DNA of 64,000 nt from Petaurus breviceps papuanus. Its lineage: Eukaryota; Chordata; Mammalia; Diprotodontia; Petauridae. Shown here one piece after another: positions 44,308 through 54,186 of the stretch; position 1 is the stretch's first letter, and every line of letters starts with the position of its first letter. The notes beneath the pieces were generated by a model. The model was not told the DNA's origin. It saw only the letters and a program-made list of their open reading frames with translations, and did not search any database. The position numbers were made by a program, and so were the translations under genes. The stretch spans positions 5,821,408 through 5,885,407 of the forward strand of contig JAMXIF010000043.1 of the NCBI GenBank assembly GCA_028583685.1, given 5' to 3'.

Positions 44308-44726
44308 CCGTGTTTCCCCGATAATAAGACCTATCCCGAAAATAAGCCCTCCCCTTACTGTGTAAGATTCCTCTAAAATAAGCCCTCCCCTGAAAATAAG
44401 CCCTATTGAGTTTGCTACTGTAGTGAAGGTGATCCCCTGCGCTACACGCTACATTACGATACCCTCTGTATGCACCGCCCCCCCTGTGAAACGCATGCCG
44501 CGCTCCGAGCTGCATCCAATCAGAGCTGCAGCAGTGAGCGCGTCATCCTGTTCTTCCCCAGTGATTTGCTTATTGAATAAAGGTACATTTTTTTGTTCAC
44601 ATTTACCTGTTTATTAAAATTGCTGTCAATTTTCATTAAAATAAGCCCTCCCCTGAAAATAAGCCCTCTGGTGTTTTTTTTGTCCAAAAAAATAATAAGA
44701 CAGGTCTTATTATCGGGGGAACACGG
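44308..44726 (+). mobile_element. Tc1/mariner-like MITE, copy 2 (419 bp)
   Basis: Flanked by TA on each side (44306-44307, 44727-44728). Termini CCGTGTTTCCCCGATAATA and its inverse TATTATCGGGGGAACACGG match over about 25 bp with one difference. Subterminal AATAAGCCCTCCCC motifs occur on both sides in the same direction, and a GC-rich core lies at about 44420-44550. Reverse complement of copy 1 (7248-7617), with about 50 extra bp. No transposase. It splits the L1 ORF2 just after the FADDM motif, so it is younger than that L1. Confidence 0.9.
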
Positions 44727-46374
44727 TATCCTTGGAGAATCCTAGAGAATGAAATAAAAAATTACTTGAAATAATAAACAACTTTAGTGAAGTTGTAGGA
44801 TATAAAATAAACCCACTTAAATTATTAGCCTTTCTGTATATTGCTAATAAAACCCAAGAACAAGAAAGAGAAAGAGAAAGTCAATTTAAAGTTACTATAG
44901 ACATTATAAAATAGTTAGGAGTCTACCTACCAAAACAAACCCAGGAACTATATGAACACAATTACAAAACACTTTTCATGCCAATAAATTCAGATCTAAA
45001 TAACTGGAAAAAACATCAGTTGCTCATGGGTAGGCTGAGTTAATATAATAAAAATGACAATTCTACCTAAATTAATTTACTTATTCAGTGCCATACCACT
45101 CAAACTACCAAAAATTATGTTAGAGAGCTAGAAAAAATCATATCAAAATCCATCTAGAAGAACAAAAGTTTTAGAATATCAAGAGAATTAATGAATCAAA
45201 TCCTAGTGAAGGTGGCCTAGCCATACTAGATCTTAAATTGTATAATAAAACAGCAATCATCAAAACTACTTGGTATAGTTAAGAAATACAGGGGTAAATC
45301 ACTGGAATAGGTTAGGTTTAAGATACAGTAATCAATGATTACAACAATCTACTGTTTGATAAACTCAAAGATTCCAGCTTCTGGAATAAGAGCTCACTAT
45401 TTAACAAAAATTGGTGGAAAAACTGTAAAATAGTATGGCAGAAACTGGGCATAGATCAATGTCTTAAACAGTATACCAAAACAAAGTCCAAATGGTTATA
45501 TGATTTAGGTATAAAGGCTGATACTATAAACAAATTAGGAGAGCAAGGAATAGTTTATCTGTCAAATTTATAACGAATGTAGGAATTTATGACCAAACAA
45601 GGGATAGAAAACATTATGAAGTACAAAATGGATAAATTTGATTACATTAAATTGAAAAGGTATTGCACAAAAAAAGCCAATGCAACCAAGATTAGGAAGG
45701 AAGCAGAAAACTGGGAAAGAATTTTTACAAATAGTGTCTCTAATAAAGGCCTCATTTCTAAGATATATAGAGAACTGAGTCAAAATTAGAAGAATAGACA
45801 TCATTCCCCAATTGACAAATGGTCAAAGGATATGACCTGGCAGTTTTCAGAGGAAGAAATTAAAGCTATCTATAGTGATATGAAAAAAATGCTCTAAATC
45901 ACTTTTTATTAGAGACATCTATATCAAAACAACTCTGAGGCACCATATGATACCTAACATATTGGCTAACATGACAAAACAGTAAAATGATAACTGTTGG
46001 AGAGCATGTGGGAAAATTGAAATTCATTATTGGTGGAGCTATGAATTGATCCAACCATTCTGGAGAGCAATTTGGAACTATGGACAATGGGCTATAAAAA
46101 TGTACATTCTCTTTGACCCAACAATAATGCTTCTAGGGCTATCTCCCAAAGGCATCATAAAAATGGGAAAAGGGCCCATGTGTACTAAAATGTTTATAGC
46201 AACTCTTTATGTGGTGACCAAGAACTGGAACTTGAGGTGATGGCCATCAGTTGGGGAATGGCTGAACAAGTTGTGATATGTAAATGGAATACATTGTGCT
46301 ATAATAACACAATAATACTATTGTGCTATGAGAAATGATGAGCAGGTCGACTTCAGAAAATCCTGCAAAGACTT

Positions 46375-49172
46375 TTTTTCTATTTATTTTTAGTTTTCAA
46401 CATTCATTTCCACAAGATTTTGAGTTACATATTTTTCTCCCCATCCTTCCCCTACTCCCACCCCTAAATAGTGAGCCGACTAAATACCCCTTTCCCCAAT
46501 CTGTTCTCTCATATCTTCCCTCATCCCCCCTAACTTTCTAGTAGGGCAAGATGGATTTCTATATCCCAATATCTGTTTACCTTATTTCCTAGCTGCAAAT
46601 AAAAAGCAATTTTTTAACATCTGTTTTTAAAACTATGAGGTTTTTTTTTCCTCTTCTCTCCTCACCCATCTCCACTGGAAAGATACGCAATTCACTATAG
46701 GTTGTACATGTGTAGTTATGCAAAACATTTCCATAGTAGTTATATTGTGAAAGAGTAACCATAGTTCCCTCCATCCTATTCTGCCCCCCACTTATTCTTT
46801 TTTCTCCTTTGACCCTGTTGCTTTACAAAAATGTTAGCTTTTAACTATCCTCTCCCCCAATATGACCTCCCTTCTATCATGCTCCTTCTTACCCCTTTCC
46901 CCCCTATTTTCCTGTAGGGTAAGATACCCAATTGAGTGTGCATGTTATTCCCTCCTTAAGACAAATTCAATCATTCCCTTTCACCTTCATGCTCTTCCCC
47001 TCCATTGTATCATTTTTCTCTTGCCTCTTTTATATGAGATAATTTACCCTAATCTATCTCTCCCTTTCTCCTTCTTCCAGTATATTCCTCTCACCTCTTA
47101 ATTTTATTTTTTAGATATCATCCCTTGATATTCAAACCATCCTGTACCCTCAGTCTATGTATACATGTACATATATATGCACACACTCACATATATATTT
47201 ATACACATGCACCTTCCTATGCATACATATATTCCCTTCAACTATCCTTATACTGAGAAAAGTCTTATAAGTTACAATTATCATTTTTCCATGTAGGAAC
47301 ATAAATAGTTCAACTTTAATAAGTTCCTTATGATTTCTTTTTCCTGTTTAGCTTCCCATGCTTCTCTTGCTTCTTGTATTTGAAAGTCAAATTTTCTGTT
47401 CAGCTCTGATTTTTTCATCAAGAATGCCTGAAAATCCTCAATTTCATTGAATGATCATATTTTTCCCTGAAGCATTATACTCAATTTTGCTGGGTACATG
47501 ATTCTTGGTTTTAATCCTAGCTCCTTTGACTTCCAGAGTATCATATTTCAAGCCCTTTGATCCCTTAATGTAGAAGCTGCTAGGTCTTGTGTTATCGTGA
47601 TTGTGTTTCCACAATACTCAAATTGTTTCTTCCTGACTGCTTGCAGTATTTTCTCCTTGACCTGTGAACTCTGGAATTTGGCTAAAATATTCCTAGAACT
47701 TTTCTTTTGGGGATATTTTCAAGGGGTGATCAGTGAATTCTTTCAATTTCTATTTTGCCCTCTGGTTCTAGAACATCAGGCCAATTTTCCTTGAGAATTT
47801 CTTGAAGGATGATTTCTAGGCTCTTTTTTTGATCATGGCTTTCAGGTAGTCCAATAATTTTTATATTATCTCTCTTGGATCTATTTTACAGGTCAGTGGT
47901 TTTTCCAAAGAGATATTTCACATTGCCTTCTTTTTTTTTTCATTTTTTGGATCTGTTTTATAGTATCTCGGTTTATCATAGAGTCATTAGCTTCTATTTG
48001 CTCCAACCTATTTTTGCAGGAATTATTCTCTTCAGTGAGTTTTTGAAATTCATTTTCCATCTGGGCAATTTGTTTTTTTTTTAAGGCATGCTTCTCCTCA
48101 TTGGCTTTTTGGGCTTCTTTTGCCATTTGTGTTACTCTATTTTTTAATGTGTTATTTTCTTCATTTTTTAGGTCTCCTTTAGCAGGCAGTTCCCTCACTT
48201 TTCATGATTTTCTTGCATCATTCTCATTTTTCTTCCCATTTTTTCCTCCACTTCTCTTACTTGATTTTCAAAATCTTTCTTGAGCTCTTCCATGGTGTAT
48301 AACTAGTTCATATTTTTCTTGGATGCTTTTGATTCAGGAGTTCTGACTCCATTATCTTCCTCCCATTTCATGATTTCATTCTTTATGTCCTCCCAAAAGG
48401 ATTCTATGGTTTCTTTGTACTTCCTCGGCTTGCTCATCTTGCCAGCCAATTACTTGATATTGAGCTCTTTGCCATATTAGAACTCTACTTCCAGATTGCA
48501 GAGAGCTTTGTCTCAAATTGCTGGGGATTTTGCAGCTTACAGAACTATTAGGAAGGGGCCCTCTATGCAGCCCCCACAAGTTCTGGCACACTGGTCACAT
48601 ACCCCAGGAACACTACCAAAGACTGCAATCCAGATCCAAGCAGGTTAAAGCAAGAGCAATTACCCTCTGAATGGTTGGTTGGTCCCCCTATGATCTGCAG
48701 GCCAGGAGCTCTGGAAGAAGCCACTTGGCAGCAACTACAGCCGCTGCACTTCTGCCACTTTTCACCCCAGGAGCAGGGGCCAGATCGCACTCTTCTCCAC
48801 CCATTTTCAACAGAGTTCTCTACTGACCTTTTACTTTCTCTGTGGAGTTTATGGATTGAGAGATCTGGAAACTGTCACAGCTGCTGGTGATTCACTCTCC
48901 TGAAGTCTGCTCTGGCTGCAGCTGGTCAGGGCTGCCCTGGGGACTGGAAGCACTTGGCTCACTTGGAACTGTACTCAGCTCCCAGCTTGGTGTGATAAAG
49001 CCTTCCTGTTGCTCTGCCAGGCTGCCTTCAGTGGGAGATTTGTTTCTCTCTGTCACTTTGTAGGTTCTGTAGCTCTAAAATTTGTATAGAGTCATTTTTT
49101 TACATGTATTGGAGGTGGTGGGAGCCAGAGCTGCACAGAGGTCCTGTTTTTACTCTGCCCTCTTGGCTCCCC
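46375..49172 (-). mobile_element. HAL1 (half-L1) element, nearly complete, copy 1
   Basis: A 2.8-kb minus-strand element inside an L1. Its 5' end (49172) reads GGGGAGCCAAGAGGGCAGAG; a ~0.73-kb 5' UTR follows; ORF1 starts at 48437 (MSKPRKYKETIESF) and includes a coiled coil (ENNTLKNRVTQMAKEAQKA region, 48198-47893), then RRM and C-terminal-domain text to about 47370; a ~0.95-kb 3' UTR ends at the T-run 46375-46379. There is no ORF2. ORF1 carries internal stops. Flanks AAAGACTT (46367-46374) and AATGACTT (49173-49180) are an 8-bp duplication with one mismatch, and joining the L1 across them restores collinear L1 text. HAL1s depend on L1 enzymes in trans. Confidence 0.88.
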
Positions 49173-49699
49173 AATGACTTATTTGAACTGTTGTTGAGTG
49201 AAGTGAGCAGAACCAGGAGAACACTTTTCACAGAAATAGCCACAGTGTGCAATGCCTGATTTTGATAGACTTAGCCCTTCTCACCAATGCAAGTACCAAA
49301 AACAATTACAAAGGACTCGTGATGGTAAATGCCATCCACATCCAGAGACAGAACTATGGAAGTGGAATGCAGAGCAAAGCAGACTATTTTCTTTTTTGTT
49401 TTGTTTTGATTTATTTTGTTTTTGTTTTCTTTTGCATGGTCTCTCACATGTATTATAATTCTTCTATGCAACATGACTAATGTAAAAATGTATTTGTGAA
49501 TGTGTATTTGTATAATGTATACAAATGTGTATTTGTATAATGTGAAATAGTATTGTATGTTTAGAGCGATATTGCATGTTATCTAGGGGATTGATGGGGG
49601 AGAGAGGAGGAGAAAATCTAAAACTTATGGAAGTGTATGTTGAAGATTAAAAATAAATATATTTATAAGTTTTTAATAAAGAGAAAATATTCTCATAGA

Positions 49700-49830
49700 A
49701 TCTTAGAATGAGAAAATTAGAATTTAACCAAGAAGTTATATGTGAGGAAACTGAAAGTCAAAAAGGCAAAGAGACTTGTATGGTCACAAAATAGTAACTA
49801 TTATAGACACAACAAATGTGCAAGGCCTTT
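49700..49830 (-). repeat. Old MIR/CR1-like relic
   Basis: 'TCTTAGAATGAGAAAATTAG', 'GTGAGGAAACTGAAAGTCA', 'ATGGTCACAAAATAG' follow the relic layout described at 16745. The left edge coincides with the L1 target duplication, so the L1 inserted at its border. Confidence 0.5.
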
Positions 49831-51000
49831 GGGCCCATATCCCATATTTTTTTTCTACTTTCAGTGCTGTAACTTAGGTAGAGGTGACTAGATCTTTTTA
49901 TTTATTTTTTGCATGTGTGAAGGCACTAAAATCTGGGGAGAAAGATTCCTTTTTGGGGTGTTAAGAAGAGGGCAACCTTCCTTTCTATAGTGGTCCATAG
50001 ACTTTTACCCCTATACCTTGTACTTCATAGTACTTCTCTAGACTAAGTAACTATAAGAAAACAGATTTCTTTGCTTTCCCACAGATTATCACATATATGG
50101 TTCCATTACCATGGTATCATTCTGCTAAGGCCCATGTAACTCTTTTACCCCCACACCAGGTTAATTGACCAGATTCTTGAAGATGGTTTTCTCAACTCTT
50201 AGAAATATTTCATTCATTGTCTCCTGTGTCGTTGTAAACACATACTTCCATTTTACAGTTGAGTTTTTTGTCTCTCCTAAGTAAACAATTTTCTAACTGT
50301 AGCTTTGCCAGCTATACCAAACTTCAAGAATAAAAACAACATATTTAAGTCCTGATGAAGGGGGAATGTTGTCAGGGTTTTAACAGGACGTAATAATAGA
50401 ACAGTCATCAGGGAAGAAGAGGACAGTATGTACCTGGGGGAGCATTTATAAAAGGGGAAAGTTCATATATAACAGGTAGGATTGCACAGAGGATACATAT
50501 ATATTATTTTTTTAAACCCTTCCCCTTTTACTAATTGCATGTCAGGGGGAGGAGAGGAGCGAAGTACAATTATTTGAACTTTCTGCTTGTGTGGACGTTT
50601 GATAAAGAGGAAGTCAATGCTATTCTTGGGCTATATTTAAATAAATTGGAGGATCCCTGAAAATTGCCACTTTGGCAACAATCTATATAAGTCAGAGATA
50701 CAGACAAGTAGAAACTGAATACAAAAGATTATAGACAATAATGAGTAGAAGGATAACATTTGTGGGGGAAGCTAATATTTCTGTATTCTAAAACTCATAT
50801 ACTTATCTGAAAGGTTATCCACAAATATCACAGTGCTTAGTTGTGAAAATCAGACTCACTTTTACAATTTTGACTACTATTGAAAATTAATTTAGACATA
50901 GATCTCCAGTCAAAAGAGCCAATAAAAAATTCAATAAATATTTGTTAACTGCCTATTATAGGAAAGGTTGAGAAGTAGGATGATGAGATTAATTAAAATG
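49831..51000. other. Unassigned sequence, 1.2 kb
   Basis: Nothing recognisable; no open frame of note. Confidence 0.4.
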
Positions 51001-51062
51001 TAGTCTTGAACCTGAAGACTTGGGTTTAAGGCTCATCACTGATACATATTTGGTATGTTATT

Positions 51063-51541
51063 GTTATTTGTCCTTAGTTCTCCAAGAGGACCAAGACATG
51101 AGGAAAGTGAGGCCATGACTTGCAAGTGAGTTGGATTTAAGTGAGAGAAGGCTCTGCAAAGTCACCAGTCTCACTTTCTTCTCCACTGCCATCTGGGTCC
51201 AGTGGCAAGATATAGATCAAGATGATGGGGGATGGCCCCACATGCAGTAGGAGAACATAAAACCTTTTTAAGCTAAAGTCTTTGAGAGGTTTCATTTTGA
51301 CTAAAGGCAAGACTCGTTCAGTAATTAAGACAATGTAAGAAATGAGGCAAAGAATGGCCTCTTTTTCCTAGTCAAAAACAAAATAAGACAATCTGGGAGG
51401 GAAGACCCTCAGGATGTCTGGTCGAAGCAAGGGGGAAATTGGTCTTGACACTCACTCTAAGCCATCAGGGCCCCCCAAACAGTGACCAAGTGAGGCTTAG
51501 GCTGGGGCCTCCTGTTGACAAATCAAGGGTAGCCAGACTGA
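51063..51541 (-). mobile_element. Short RTE-related repeat, uninterrupted copy
   Basis: Collinear with 7085-7247 plus 7618-7960: 'TTGTCCTTAGTTCTCC', 'TTGGATTTAAGTGAGAG', 'GTCCAGTGGCAAGATATAGA', 'GGGAAGACCCTCAGG', 'CACTCACTCTAAGCCATCA'. It is the empty-site counterpart for MITE copy 1. It runs into the assembly gap, so its right end is unknown. A MIR start (GACTTGGGTTTAAGGCTC) lies just before it at 51018. Confidence 0.6.
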
Positions 51542-51641
51542 NNNNNNNNNNNNNNNNNNNNNNNNNNNNNNNNNNNNNNNNNNNNNNNNNNNNNNNNNNN
51601 NNNNNNNNNNNNNNNNNNNNNNNNNNNNNNNNNNNNNNNNN
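51542..51641. other. Assembly gap (100 N)
   Basis: Exactly 100 N, a conventional placeholder length, so true size is unknown. The right flank is a GGAA/GAAG-rich simple repeat, a usual cause of gaps. Confidence 0.98.
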
Positions 51642-51701
51642 GGAAGGAAAAGAAGAAGAGGGACAGAGGGAAGAAAGAAGGAATGAAGGAAAGAAAGAAA
51701 A
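51642..51701. repeat. GA-rich simple repeat
   Basis: Purine-only text of GGAA, GAAG and GAAA units directly after the gap. Confidence 0.85.
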
Positions 51702-52255
51702 GTCTAACCATCTCATATCATGTGCAAAGTTTATTTGCACAACCCTTTTCAAAGTATGTGCTCACTCCTTGTTTCTACTTCTTAGAATCCCTAGTTTCAC
51801 CTCTCAAAATTGTTATCACTTTAACATGTATCTCTATTGATAACTTCTGAAGCCTTCCCTGGCTATCATTGCAATACATTCCTTCAGTAGCCAAAAGCTA
51901 TTGCATGCCGGTCTTTGTATTGTTGTTCAGCCATTTTTTCAGTCATATCTGAGTCTTCATGACCCCATTTGGTGTTTTCTTGGCAAAGATCTTAGAATGT
52001 TTGCCATTTCTTTCTCCAGCTCATTTTACAAATGAGGAAACTGAGGCAAATAAGATTAAGTGATTTACCCAGGGTCACAGAGCTAAAATGCATCTGAGGC
52101 CAGATTTGAACTCAGGAAGATGAGTTTTCTTGATTCCAGATCAGTCACTTTATCCACTGTGTCACCTAGCCTCCCCTAGTCTTTATATACCTAGCACTTA
52201 AAACAGTAACTTACAGGCAGAGTAGGTACTTAAGTCAATGTGTGTTCATTTACTT
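51700..52255 (+). repeat. L2 LINE 3' region, split by a SINE
   Basis: Left part: 'TGAAGCCTTCCCTGGCTATC'; right part after the SINE: 'GTCTTTATATACCTAGCACT', 'ACAGGCAGAGTAGGTACTTA', matching the L2 terminus. The left limit is uncertain. Confidence 0.6.
51921..52178 (-). mobile_element. Marsupial SINE, long form with RTE-like tail
   Basis: In plus-strand reading: 'TGTTGTTCAGCCATTTTTTC', 'GAGTCTTCATGACCCCATTT', 'TTTCTTTCTCCAGCTCATTT', 'TGAGGCCAGATTTGAACTCA', 'GTCACCTAGCCTCCCC'. Flanks GTCTTTGTAT (51911-51920) and GTCTTTATAT (52179-52188), one mismatch. Inserted in an L2. Confidence 0.93.
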
Positions 52256-52279
52256 TTAGAAGTCTGTAAAACCAAAACA

Positions 52280-52450
52280 GAGATAGTTTAAAGAGTATTG
52301 GAGAAGGGGTCAGGTGAACTGGAGAAGAAGGTTTGGATACATCAGCTACATCTTTGATTTAAAACAAGTATTTTCACTACTCTGGATTCTTATTACTTAA
52401 TCTGTAAAATGATGGGATTGGACTAGATGACCTTTAAGTTCTTTGCTAGC
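52280..52450 (+). repeat. MIR-type CORE-SINE
   Basis: 'GGTCAGGTGAACTGGAGAAG', 'AATCTGTAAAATGATGGGAT', 'AGATGACCTTTAAGTTCTTT'. Plus strand. Confidence 0.7.
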
Positions 52451-52980
52451 TCTAAAATATATAATAGGATTCTCTTTTATTCTATGAATTTCTGTGGCAC
52501 CTGAAATGTACAATTTACCAGAGGCAAAAATAAGTCTTTTACCCCCTTTATGGCTTTAAGAAATACCAGAAAAGTTTCAAAGTAATCGAAGCTAGCAGTG
52601 GAAAGAGAATAGGAAACAAAGTAAACATTTATTGCCTCTGAAACAGTCCTATTCCCCTTAGTGTCCCAGCCTACTATATATGCTTTTTGTCTGCTTGGGC
52701 ACCTGAACACACATAAAAATAGTTTTGTGTGAACACACCAAGATTTTATCTGTCTCATTAAATCCACATGTCAGAGTGTTCATGTTGTAAAATTGGAGTA
52801 AAGAGACCAAGTTGAGCATTTTAAAAAGTCAATTTTATTTGGCCCACAAGGAAATCTTTCCTTGTAAAAATCAGCCCTGAATAGTACAAAAGTGGGCTGC
52901 AATGCTTACACTTAGTCATTTCATCCCCTGATAGAATAAGGCTAAATGAAACAAGGTAGTTGTATTAGGAGAGCTAAAGA
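52451..52980. other. Unassigned sequence
   Basis: No recognisable element. Confidence 0.4.
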
Positions 52981-52984
52981 CTTA

Positions 52985-53140
52985 TAGGAATAATAGAGAT
53001 GGCAGTGACCTTGGAAATCATCCAATTCAAATCCCTACTTCTAAAGAGAGGGAAACTGAGACCTGGAATTGTTAAAAACTATTCTATGATCACAAAGCTA
53101 CTCGATGGCAGAACTCCAACAAGAGCTAGAGTCATTTAAA
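52985..53140 (-). repeat. Old MIR/CR1-like relic
   Basis: 'AGTGACCTTGGAAATCATCC', 'AATTCAAATCCCTACTTC', 'AGAGAGGGAAACTGAGACC'. Confidence 0.6.
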
Positions 53141-53299
53141 TTTGAATGGACTTTCTAGTTTATTTTCTTGCTTGAAGGCAACAGGATGAATTCATGATCT
53201 ATAACCATATTATTGATCATTTCTCCTTCTGTGCCTTGAAGGTATTAGACTGATATAGTAATGATGATTGTAATTGTAATTGTTGCTTTTATTATTGTT

Positions 53300-53470
53300 C
53301 TTGATTTGAAATAGCCCAAGAGAATGGATAGCATGCTCAACTTTGTATCAGGAGAAACAAGGTCATAACTTGACTGACATTTGTTAGCTTTGTGACAATG
53401 ATCAAGTTATAAGAATTCTATATAACTTACTTTTTTTATTTGTAAAATGGAGATTGAGATAAAGTTTTTA
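53300..53470 (+). repeat. MIR-type CORE-SINE relic
   Basis: 'AGAATGGATAGCATGCTCAA', 'TTTGTTAGCTTTGTGACAAT', 'TTATTTGTAAAATGGAGATT'. Confidence 0.6.
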
Positions 53471-53759
53471 AAAATAAAAATTTAATGAAAACTATTTTGT
53501 CTTTATATTACCTAAATGTCATGCTGCTGCATCAACGATGCAATATTCACAATGCCTATGACAACTATAAATAAGCTGATGTGGTTATTAATCACATAAT
53601 ATACCAGGCTCTCTACATGGGGCATAAAGCTAGAACATTTATGAAAATGCCAGAAAAGTGAGTCCCAAAACCAGAAAATCAAAAGCCATCACAGTACTTA
53701 TGAAATTGGCACACGTAGTTAATATACTAAACACCCACATTCTCAAGCCTTCAAAATAG

Positions 53760-54186
53760 AACAGGCTACCTCAGGCAAAGGTCCTCCTCTCCCCACTCAC
53801 AGCAACTGCTCAGTGTCCAGGAAGCTTGCTCCCAGAGCCCCCCCCCCCCCCCCCCCACTCCTCCACCCCCGCCCTGCAGTTCCTGTCCCTGGCAGTCCTG
53901 AGCAGGAGTACTTAGCAGAAATTCTGGCTGGCTCAAAAAAGGGGTTCATGCCTCCACCTCTGCCCTGCCAGTGCTGCTGCTGCTGCTGCTGCAGCCAGTC
54001 ACCACAGGAACTCTAGCTTGGATTTCATTTCCTCTTGCTCCACCCCTTCCTGCTATGTCAGGAAGTCCAATGGGGCATGGAAGATCTTTAAATCTCATAA
54101 ACTTTACAGCCACCCCCATTCTTCCCCCATCTCTGTCTCTCTTCCCTTTGGAGAAAGCTGATCCATATGAGAAAAAAGATAATTTT
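53760..54186. other. GC-rich block with C19 and (TGC)7 tracts
   Basis: About 430 bp of pyrimidine- and GC-rich sequence in otherwise AT-rich DNA, abutting the 5' end of a HAL1. It holds a C19 run at 53838-53856 and seven TGC units at 53972-53992. The proline-rich and cysteine-rich short frames across it result from these tracts. It could be an unrecognised repeat (for example an LTR or extra LINE 5' UTR) or unique DNA. Confidence 0.45.

Larger units (their letters stand above)
44056..49682 (+). mobile_element. L1 LINE (5'-truncated) with two later insertions
   Basis: The L1 pieces are 44056-44305, 44729-46374 and 49181-49682, about 2.4 kb in total. The first begins in the ORF2 reverse transcriptase ('ISIYLKPS', 'FFADDM' at 44280-44299, the catalytic motif). 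The second carries the rest of ORF2: 'FTNSVSNKGLISKIYRELSQ' at 45721-45783 and 'SIDELIQPFWRAIWNYG'-like text near 46030-46085. The third is the ORF2 end and 3' UTR ('AGTGAAGTGAGCAGAACCAG' at 49198). It is flanked by GAAAATATTCTCATCGAA (44038-44055) and GAAAATATTCTCATAGAA (49683-49700), an 18-bp target duplication with one mismatch. ORF2 is broken by several stops and shifts. Interrupted by the MITE at 44308 and the HAL1 at 46375. Confidence 0.92.

Noticed and set aside
47893-48198. 101-codon coiled-coil protein as a host gene
   Set aside because: It is ORF1 of the minus-strand HAL1; the same heptads occur at 55140-55330.
51439-51840. 133-codon open frame
   Set aside because: It spans the 100-N gap, so its length is an artefact.
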